A stretch of DNA of 64,000 nucleotides from Halictus rubicundus. Lineage: Eukaryota; Arthropoda; Insecta; Hymenoptera; Halictidae. The stretch is from positions 5,097,411-5,161,410 of the forward strand of contig NC_135161.1 of the NCBI RefSeq assembly GCF_050948215.1. Direction: 5' to 3'. Each line of letters starts with the position of its first letter. Positions within the stretch are counted from its first letter, which is position 1. This document shows positions 55,701-64,000 of the stretch, piece after piece. The position numbers were made by a program, and so were the translations under genes. A model generated the notes under the pieces. That model worked only from the letters and a program-made list of their open reading frames with translations. It did no database searches and was not told the origin of the DNA.

Positions 55701-58700
55701 GCACATATTATAATAAAAATCGTACAAAGTTTAAGTCAATTCAACTTCCCCCTTCTATAAGACGTTTCACTTTTGTATGTTTTGATAGTTTTAGTGTTAA
55801 TTTGCTCCATACATTTTCTATATACTACAGATATTTCTTTTAACGCCCTGAGCATTAAAAAAAGATCAAATCGTGTTCCACATTTCACTTTTACATAAGC
55901 TTTACTACCAAAGAGGGTCCGATGAACACATCTGGTCATTTCAGGGAAAATTAACCCATATGTATATAAAAATTACAAAAATAAGACTATGCATAAATCC
56001 CACGATCGCATCACCCAAGAATAACTTGGGTTGATAACTCGGGTCCATTCTCTCCAATAACCGACAAAATTTCTGTTTTTGGAAAATTGCGTATTCCCTG
56101 GTAATGAATGATACGAATCGTCGATTCGTCACCGCACGAACGACAGCCCCAATTGTGTGGCAGGCAACGCACGCGAACAAGGACATTCAAAATGAATGTT
56201 GCCCTACGAGCACGACGATATTCCCAGAATTGTCTCCCCGGTTGCGGCGTTCGAACAACAAAAAAAAACCCAGCGAGGGGTATGGAAAAATGGGCGAAAT
56301 AAAGGGTGTGCGTGAGAGAAACGGAAAGAGGGAGAATAAAGAGTGGGTAGAGCATCATATGGCATGGCTGTGCAATTACGAAGCTTCGGGTACCTAAATG
56401 TATACGCCTCTATGCGGCACGCTAGGAACTATGGCGACGTCGGGTGACTCAACCTCGGGCAGCGTGACTCGGTCTCTCGGAACCTTATCCATTACAGTAA
56501 TGCCTTGAAATATGGCAAAAAGATCCGCTGATACCCGTGTCTGAAATTCATCCCCACTGCCACGTTGGGGTAAAAGGTTTTATCATTAATTTTTTGAACC
56601 GCCAACCTGGCAAGACTCCGAGGAATATATTGCTTTGTACGTTGCTATATTTAAGTATATTGCTATATTTAAGTGCGACGCACGATTGTGTTCGTGAACA
56701 GTAGATTCGTGAAAAAAAATGATTCATCTAGCCGCAGGATGCACGCGGGAAAGGGGTTAGCCGCCTGTCATTTTCAGTTATCATGGTTACCGGACGTCCG
56801 GTAATTTGAATGTGTGCGAGAGCCAGAGCCTTGGGCGTTTACACGAAAGCGACAAACGCGTCATCTATTGTGACGGATCGCGATCGAATATATTATGAAA
56901 ATACGTCTGTCGTTTTAACGGACGACGACGCGTCCGATTTTCTCGTTGTCATTTTTCGTTATGCCAAGAAAGTGAACCGGTCCGTTTATTAGAAACATGC
57001 ACTGCAATGTTACGCGGTAAACCGCGAGTTTTTTCCACGAAAACGACAGACTTGTAACGCGACACTCGCAGAGGTAAACTCACTCGCCAAGACCTTACAA
57101 AGTAGAAAAGGGTTATGTAAACGACCCGCTTTCTTAATTACGATGTTTACATGTTGTATACATTGCATAAAGTTGAGACTGCATTCCACGGCTTAAGGTT
57201 ACCCGCGAACCGCAGTGCAGAGACGCAGAATTTTTCAGTACTGTACGTTGGAAAATGTGGGAAAGACTGAACGAGCGGATTAGCGTAATCGATCGATCCA
57301 TTTGTCGCGTTAAAAGATTCTTTTTGGAATTCGTAAAATAATCCGTTAGCTTATTATTGTCGTTAGACAAAGACAGGTCGTGCGCAAGTATACTCGAAGA
57401 CGATCATCTTCGAGTGCAATTGACTTTTGACAATCTGCAGTAGCGGTGGTACAGGGAACGCAATCTGTTGCCATTCCTTCGCACTTATGACTACGGTGTA
57501 GTTAAGACATTACCGACACTACAGTCGCCAGATGCAACAAATATACATATATAAATATTGAATAGAATATTATCTGCTTTTATTTGTAAAAAGAAAAGCA
57601 TGCACGAAAGAACGTAATGTCGCGAGGATAAATAAATTGTATTTTTAAGATCATTTTTTTTTTCAAAGATCAAGAAGAAGATTCACTAAACTATTACAGA
57701 GAAACTATATAAATTCGTATCTCAATGACAATGATACGTTCAGAAATTAGTAAATAGTATATCTAAGGACGAAGACACCTGTCAAGGGTGGACTCGGTGC
57801 TACGAATTCATTTCCGGTTATCCTAATGACAACATACTATAATGCACATTTTATTAAAGCCCAATGTATCCGAAACACACGCGAAATATCAATTAAAGTT
57901 AAAGCACAAATGAATGATTCGAATGAATGTCCATTGTTAATATTACAACTTGCCAAAACATTACCAAGGCAAAAAAGGATCACGGATTGTCCGGTTATGA
58001 CCGGTTCAAACTGACGCACCGTGAATAACAAAAAAGTCAGCAACCAATAGGACGCCATTCGTTTCTTTCTGTTGCTATTAACAGAAATAAATGTTTAGCC
58101 GTGCTGTCTTTATTTTATGCGATAACAATTCTTTCGAACGTGTCGGTTGCAAAAAGGCAAAACGATTCGAATAATATAAAATTGTTATCTTTAAGAGATC
58201 GATAATGTTAACAATGAACACAGCGATAACTATTCGTGGCCAATGGATTTTCATTTGTAAATGATTCTTTTTTCGTTTCTTTTCCCGTTGAAATGGTCGA
58301 AATAAATAAAGGACGCACCATTGGCACAAAGGGATCGTACAACACCCTTACGATATTTCTGCCACAGATAAAGAATAAATGCGAGCGTGTCACCTACTTG
58401 CTCGATTTCCTCTTGTCGTCGCCGAATCCTTGGAAGGTTCCTGTGGACGTCATCTTCTCCTAGGATTTCAAACCAAGGGAACGAGTATTTTCTTATTAAC
58501 CGTCACACAGATTTTGCGGCACACGAGACCTAAACACGACTCTTTCTTCCACCGAACGAAATCAAATAGGGTTTTGAGACGGGATTGGTAGCAGTCCGTG
58601 CTACAAGTTCTGACGTCAGGGGGCTAGTCAAATCAGCGTTTAAATCACCAACTCCTTTTCACATGAAAACGATCGTACTATTTTCAACTGTTCTGTACTT

Positions 58701-59100
58701 CTCTGTTCAACTAGACGATAAAAATTGTAAAGCTTTACAAATTATTTGTTAAGCCGTAAACCGTCGAGCAACATTTACGTTTCTTTCATTCAGCAAACCA
58801 ACAATCGCTAAACCTTTATTCCATTGTAATAAGCTTTGTGTTCATTATTCTTCTCAAATATAGAATTATTACTACGATTAAAATGATTAATTTACAATTA
58901 CTGGCAATTATTGAGATACTTCAACAATGTTTCATTTTATTATGTAGTGTATAGTTGTGGTAAATGGTTGGTAAAAAATTATTTTAGAGAATTTCAGAGA
59001 ATTTTATAGACAGATCTATTTATGAAATTTTGCACAGGGAAAAATGTTTATTTACGTAAAAGTTGTGTTGTTTTGCGAAAAAGAAATTTGAGAAACTTGA
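55701..59100. other. Intergenic sequence upstream of the ING gene
   Basis: Mixed AT-rich and CG-rich sequence without transposon ends or an exon that I can recognise. The proximal part (58600-59100) is presumably the ING promoter region; no clear core element was identified. Confidence 0.4.
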
Positions 59101-59118
59101 GCTAGGTGTTCAGCCGCC

Positions 59119-59157
59119 ATGTTTGATTCCGATGACAAATACAGATGGAGCATCTGA
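59119..59157 (+). promoter_or_regulatory. Upstream ORF with strong Kozak context (ING 5' leader)
   Basis: GCCGCCATG at 59113-59121 opens a 12-codon frame (MFDSDDKYRWSI) ending TGA at 59155-59157. If transcription starts upstream of it, ribosomes would meet this near-ideal start before the ING start at 59360. A second upstream frame (59145-59336) begins inside it. Whether the leader includes these is inferred, not shown. Confidence 0.35.
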
Positions 59158-59359
59158 AAAAAGTCCACAACAGTTTACCTACGGTTCCTACGATTCAACT
59201 GATTCAGATTGGTGCGGTTGTTAACGAATTAATCGCGTATTTCTGTATAAATGGTGCGAAAAGACGGAGAAGTTGTGGCAGCTGTACCGAAGAATTTATT
59301 CACGAATGGAGTGTTTTTATGGGTTTTAACTGCTGAGGGAGATTCGTAAGCGAGCGAAC

Positions 59360-60705
59360 ATGTTAAACCAAGCTGTAGTCGAGGCCTTATATTCCGCGAC
59401 GTACATCGAAAACTATTTGGACTGTGTGGAAAATCTACCGAACGATTTGCAAAGACATGTTTCCCGACTTCGAGAACTCGACGCCACTTGTCAAAGTAAT
59501 TCAGCCTTACATACTTTTAAAAAGTGTACCGCGCGCGCATATGTGTGTGTGTGTGTGTATGCACGCTTGTCAATTTGTATTTGAAATATTTTCGTTTTCG
59601 TGAATTGAAAATCTGTAAACAATTAAATCGTGTACGATCTGCATGCTTCGAAAGTCCGATGCATAGGAAAAATATTGAGGAAATTAAATAATATCGAAGA
59701 TCCTCGTGTATTTCAGAAATAAATAATCAGTATAGAGCCAAATTTTATTTTGAAATTATTCAACTGTATTTGTATCGGTTTTCTTGTAACAGAATGTATT
59801 GTAATGGATAATTTTTAAAACGTCTTCCTTCTGTTGTTCATTAAATATAGCATATTTACGGGAAGTGGACCAACAGCAGGAGGCATTGCGAAATGACACG
59901 GACATGCAAGTAAGAAGGAGAGCATTGCTGAGAGTGCAACAGGCATTGATTGCGGCGAAAGAAATAGGAGATGAAAAGTTGCAGATTGTACAACAAGTTC
60001 AGGATCTTATAGAGAACAAATCTAGGCAATTGGATCTAGATTACAGAAATCTTGGTACGATCGTATGTTGTATCGTCTGTTGTACATGTAAATGTTATGT
60101 GTTTATTTGACTTAAACTTATTTATAGATTTTGGGAAGGAACAAGAAAGCAGCGAGTCGACGCGTGAAACGAATGCTAATGTTAATTCCAACTCTTCTGG
60201 CAATGCGAATAACTCAGAGAGACAGACTAAGAGAGCCAGAAGAACAAGAACAGAGACATTGGTTGAAGCATCCAATGCTATGGATATGATTGCAATGACT
60301 GAAACACGTTCGAATTCCTTGTCCAATACAAGTAATGGCAGTCAAAAGAAAACAAATTCTACTACCACTGGAAAGAAAAAGAAAAGGAAGTCTAAACAGG
60401 GTAACCAGCAGAATCAACATCGTGAAGATACTCCACCACCTCCAGAAGATGAGCTGGCAATAGATCCAGATGAACCAACGTATTGTCTGTGCGATCAAAT
60501 ATCGTATGGAGAGATGATACTGTGCGATAATGATCTATGTCCTATAGAATGGTTCCATTTCTCATGCGTTTCATTAAGCACCAAGCCAAAAGGTAAATGG
60601 TTCTGTCCAAAATGCAGAGGAGATCGACCGAACGTTATGAAGCCCAAAGCACAATTTTTGAAAGAATTGGAAAGGTATAATAAAGAGAAAGAGGAGAAAT
60701 CGTAG
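59360..60705 (+). CDS. ING1: Inhibitor of growth protein, ING1/ING2 type
   Basis: Three exons: 59360-59495, 59851-60054 and 60128-60705, joined by GT-AG introns (both phase 1), giving 305 residues. Residues 1-113 form the ING N-terminal domain (YIENYLDCVENLPNDLQ; RELDATCQTYLREVDQQQEA; EIGDEKLQIVQQVQDLIENK), which in the family binds the SIN3-HDAC or acetyltransferase complex. A Ser/Asn-rich linker carries a nuclear localisation-like GKKKKRKSK (195-203). The PHD finger spans C233 to C276 (YCLCDQISYGEMILCDND, WFHFSC, WFCPKCRGD) in C4HC3 order; its Tyr, Ser, Met and Trp match the H3K4me3 cage of ING2. It is slightly longer than human ING1/ING2 (about 280). The exact paralogue name is uncertain; insects usually have one gene of this type. 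Confidence 0.93.
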
Positions 60706-62548
60706 CAGGAAAAAGCTGGTGAGCAATTTAAACTTTGGAAGACCTAACTGAAATTAACAAATCCTTTAAACGATACTTGATCATTTTAAATATAAATTTT
60801 ATGGTTCCATTGAAAATTGTCCGACTTCTGGCGTAACAAGAAAAGAAATAATAGTAGTCTCGTAATGAACCGGCTGAACTCGTTTGATTTCTTAAGTGTT
60901 TGAACCGTATAAATATGCGTGTGAACTATCAAATGATTGTATACAGTAGGAGATAAATTATATTTGTATAATATTCGGTATTGTAAATATTGTGACATGA
61001 ATATATTAAATAAGAATGAAACAGATATCTTCCGATTACTGCTGCACATATTTTAAAATTCATTGTTGAGAACTGAAAAAAAGTTACTTAGCTTGTACAT
61101 GTCCCAAGTAAATTAGATATTGCAGTTAACTCACTATAAACATATACATTCGGTTCTTAAAACGAAATGGCAGTATTAAATAACAGAAGTAATATTTCGT
61201 AGAGTGAATTGTCATACATAAAATAGTTTAATATTAATAATTTTTAGAAACTCGTACAACTATAATGCATACGATTTTATTACAGAATTATTACTATATA
61301 TCAGTATATGTTAAGTAACATTGGTAAAATTCTATTGTATTATATGTAAAATGTATAATTGTATAGAAAATATAGTTACAGATTCACTATAAGTGATTAT
61401 CATGTATTCGATATAAAACATACATAATATGTATAAACGAAAATTATTGAATCTCTGTGCAACACTCGAATATCTAATTCCATTTTATGTACCTCCTTTT
61501 TTTGGTAATGGAAAGATCTACTTTGTACATACATAAAGATATGCTGTATTTTTAGAATACAAACTCCAATAAACTTTTAACTAGCTATTTTTTTTATAGT
61601 CTAGTATAAATTTGAACTGTACGTAAAACTGAATTGTTTTCTAAAAACAATTTGAGTTTTGCACAGTTATAAAAGCATTTTTTTATGAGACACATTTGTA
61701 AAAAATAAATTTAATGTTTTCATTAACGTTATTGCTTTCTACCATGACGTTCATTTTTGATTCTTGTTTGTCTTCCCTTCCTAGATACATATTCGGCAAA
61801 ATTACAGAAAAAGGATACTGATTTGTACATACTGCTACTAATGTTGTTCATCAACTTTATTAGGAAATGACAAATATTCAGTAATTATTCCTCTGACAAA
61901 GTTTATTATCATTCCTTACTGTATGTACTATATTATTTATACACTGACATTTTTACTTTCTGTGCACAAGGAAAAAAGCAAACTACTTTACAATAGATTA
62001 CCGTTTAGAACATATAAGTAAGCTATTAATATTTCAGTGTTTGATCTGTTTTAAACTTATCTTTTAAAGGCCATTTTATAATTAAATATAGCTGTTATAA
62101 CGTAACTTAACTTTGCGATGCGTTTTACGTATACGCAGGTTTTTTTCAATTTTTGAATTTCGTTTTATAAGGATTCCTAGAGTCTAATTATAATGAGCAA
62201 AACCATACATCGTTTTATGTATACTTATAGGTAAAGATCACATAAGTTCACAGTGCGATTCCACATCACTCCAATGCTCTACATTCTTATGTATCTGAAA
62301 CATAGTCAAATATTAAATAAATGCTTTCATCTATTCGTACTTTGAAAAAAAGGAAGAATCAAATAGCTTTCATTTCATTTAAAAAAAAAAAAATAAAACA
62401 GAAAAATGTCTGTAGAACAATGGAGCATATCATTGTACAGATTTAACAGTGCAAGAAAAAATCTTTTGGACCACAGACTCGTGGGAACAATATAAAAAAC
62501 TGTATATCAAATACATTTCATGAAATCCAAAATGAACCATACTTAATG
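60706..62548. other. 3' UTR and tail-to-tail intergenic region
   Basis: AT-rich sequence between the ING stop and the RAD6 terminal exon, with no ORF of interest. It must hold the 3' ends of two convergent transcripts. Confidence 0.6.
61569..61574 (+). terminator. Candidate poly(A) signal for ING
   Basis: AATAAA in CTCCAATAAACTTTTAAC, about 860 bp after the ING stop. Earlier weaker variants exist, so the true 3' end is not settled. Confidence 0.35.
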
Positions 62549-62704
62549 TCAGCGGGGATCTTCTGTGTGACTTTCTTGGAAATTCAACCAAGACTGTTCA
62601 ACAACAGTTGCTACTCTCTTCTCATATTCCCTTTTATTTTCTTGGTATAATTGTGCTGCCAAAGAATTGGCTGGTGAATTTGGATTTGGTTCATCCAAAA
62701 GAGA
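62549..62704 (-). CDS. Ubc6: RAD6/UBE2A ubiquitin-conjugating enzyme, alternative last exon B (distal)
   Basis: The minus-strand exon starts at 62704 after an acceptor TTGCAG and encodes SLLDEPNPNSPANSLAAQLY, QENKREYEKRVATVVEQSW, then LNFQESHTEDPR and TGA (62549-62551): 51 residues. It is the C-terminal third of the E2 fold (last helices). DEPNPNSPANS and QLYQENKREYEKRV match the vertebrate UBE2A/UBE2B type, but the tail is about ten residues longer. The catalytic Cys lies in upstream exons outside the window. RAD6 E2s act with BRE1 on histone H2B and with RAD18 on PCNA. Confidence 0.85.
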   Translation of the reverse strand, partial: SLLDEPNPNSPANSLAAQLYQENKREYEKRVATVVEQSWLNFQESHTEDPR

Positions 62705-62849
62705 CTGCAACAAATATTTTATAGATCTTGAATAGTTACAACGTATAAATGATGATATTACTCTATAACAATTGATTTATTCTGAATGACAAAACAACAA
62801 TAAAAGGATAAAGAAAACTATTAGACTATAAAGTGGAATTATGCATTTA

Positions 62850-62995
62850 TTATGTGTGTGTTTGTGTGTGTATGAACGTATGTGTGTGTGGTGTGTATGT
62901 ATATATAAATATATGTGTATACATACATACACGATACGTATATATATATATATATGTGTGTGTATATACATACATACATATATTTCTTACATTAC
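62850..62995. repeat. TG/TA low-complexity tract in the RAD6 intron
   Basis: Mixed TGTGTG, TATATA and TACATACA microsatellite sequence between the two alternative last exons. Confidence 0.8.
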
Positions 62996-63202
62996 ACAGA
63001 ATAGGTATACGTGAATTTTACGTATTATATGAAGTACTAAAATTTAATTGAAAATACAGATTCTGTGCTTGTGTGAAAGACCAATGCTTTGTATAGCACA
63101 GGAACAGAAGCGTCAAGTATTAATTATCATCTAACGTTTTTTTATAGTACTAATTTCGTGTTATCAAATATCGAAATAAATAAATACACAATTTTATAAT
63201 AA

Positions 63203-63208
63203 TTTATT
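63203..63208 (-). terminator. Candidate poly(A) signal after RAD6 exon A
   Basis: On the minus strand AATAAA about 180 bp downstream of the exon A stop, suitable for ending the proximal isoform before exon B. Confidence 0.4.
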
Positions 63209-63388
63209 ATTCAACATTGTAAAAATTCGGTCTAATGTTGCACATCGTGGTAGTTCAATAGAGCTTTAGGAAGAAACATGCTAAATATTTTAGCGTTAGC
63301 TCCTTGATAAGGCTGCACGTTCTCCACTGTATCTGATGGCTGTAGGTGGCTGATCGATGCTGCAACAGCATCGTGAAAACGCCTGCGA

Positions 63389-63514
63389 CTAATCCATAAA
63401 ACTCTGCTCCACGCAAACCTTCACTCGCTTCTCGTACTCGCGTCGGTTCTCTTTGTACAGTTGCGCTGCCATTGAGTTGGCAGGTGAATTCGGGTTCGGG
63501 TCACTTAACAGCGA
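63389..63514 (-). CDS. Ubc6: RAD6/UBE2A ubiquitin-conjugating enzyme, alternative last exon A (proximal)
   Basis: The minus-strand exon begins at 63514 after TTGCAG and encodes SLLSDPNPNSPANSMAAQLY, KENRREYEKRVKVCVEQSF, MD and TAG (63389-63391): 41 residues, which would complete a family-typical protein of about 151 residues. SDPNPNSPANS and YKENRREYEKRVK match the fly Rad6 C-terminus. It starts at the same residue and phase as exon B, so the two are interchangeable terminal exons of one gene whose 5' exons lie beyond 64000. A coincidental pseudogene is unlikely, as both have acceptors, stops and conserved sequence. Confidence 0.88.
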   Translation of the reverse strand, partial: SLLSDPNPNSPANSMAAQLYKENRREYEKRVKVCVEQSFMD

Positions 63515-63520
63515 CTGCAA

Positions 63521-64000
63521 CCACATAAGTCGTACTCATTATACAACATTCTCGGTATTCTCTTTCTTTTGTTTTCTTCGTTTCGTTTTGTTTTGCTTTG
63601 TTTTGTAAAATAATGCATGGCCATAATTTGTAAGTAGATGACATATTTTTGTTCCTTTTTTTTTTTTAGTTGGTATCGGTGATTAGAGATACAGTTATGG
63701 TCAGGTAAACAGATTACAAGCACAATTTTACCGCCAACATTATATGTATACATGTATGTATATATATATGTATATATGCGAAGAATTGTTTGGATTCAAT
63801 GAATCAGACTTTGCTGAATTGCAACCGCTGTTAAGACGAAAACTTACGAATCTTTATGATATATATGAGAAACATGACACAAGTGGATACATAATTGTAC
63901 ATTTTTACAAATACATGATTAACATTGATTTCGCATGAAATAAAAGGATAATTAAGCACACACTAGTTTGATAACATACACATTTCATGTTTTCTTTCAT
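63521..64000 (-). other. RAD6 intron (partial)
   Basis: AT-rich sequence with a T-run (63656-63669) and ATGTATATATA tracts. No further RAD6 exon is visible before the window ends. The plus-strand frame at 63744-63938 is not recognisable. Confidence 0.6.

Noticed and set aside
62833..63051. A frame of alternating Tyr, Ile, Val and Cys
   Set aside because: It is translation of a TG/TA microsatellite inside the RAD6 intron.

Overview
The window looks like an insect nuclear genome, most likely a hymenopteran and possibly an ant. The reasons are split genes with GT-AG introns at the right end, arthropod-type DNA transposons in many copies, and alternation of AT-rich repeats with CpG/CGAT-rich unique blocks. 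The species call is inference. No LTR or LINE element was recognised. Apart from two cellular genes at the right end, nearly everything recognisable is a cut-and-paste DNA transposon, a miniature derivative of one, or a tandem array.

Layout. 1-1390: the 3' end of a Tc1-type element and an unclassified TIR element with a small ORF. 2780-4460: a CTAG-rich 20-bp satellite. 6200-7542: a DD41D mariner-like element. 8511-10320, 14499-17047, 19474-21040 and 49248-50652: a family of elements with RSS-heptamer-like CACAGTG termini and 5-bp GC-rich target duplications (nearly always CGGCG). I assign these to the Transib superfamily, the transposon relatives of RAG1, and two of them still carry the C-terminal transposase segment that corresponds to the RAG1 catalytic-Glu region. 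10999-13029: a hAT-like element (8-bp duplication) filled with an AATTGAATT-rich tandem array. 17050-18476: a second DD41D element. 21399-24950 and 35205-37988: TTAA-flanked miniature elements and a dispersed ~530-bp family with TTAA flanks (called R1 here). 26678-28330 and 44391-46064: two complete Tc1-like elements with IR/DR termini and broken transposases. 38522-39800: a miniature TA element (called R2) whose interior has become a 315-bp higher-order tandem array. 41338-42903: a long-TIR element without coding capacity. 46067-47497: a Tc3-like element abutting the second Tc1. 51396-52627: an R1 copy interrupted by an internally deleted mariner.

59100-64000 holds two real cellular genes arranged tail to tail. 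The first is a three-exon ING1/ING2-type gene (+), with an N-terminal ING domain and a C-terminal PHD finger that reads H3K4me3. The second is the 3' end of a RAD6/UBE2A ubiquitin-conjugating enzyme gene (-). It shows two alternative terminal coding exons about 0.7 kb apart, one ending like fly Rad6 and the other like vertebrate UBE2A with a longer tail. The pair sits in one pathway: RAD6 ubiquitylates H2B, which promotes H3K4 methylation, which ING PHD fingers read.

The strongest points for follow-up are the chained Transib elements sharing single CGGCG duplications, the duplicated RAD6 last exon, and the two cases where a transposon appears to have grown a satellite inside itself. The GC-rich unique blocks (for example 4470-6057, 24960-26675, 39803-41335, 52632-55480) contain no exon I can recognise.
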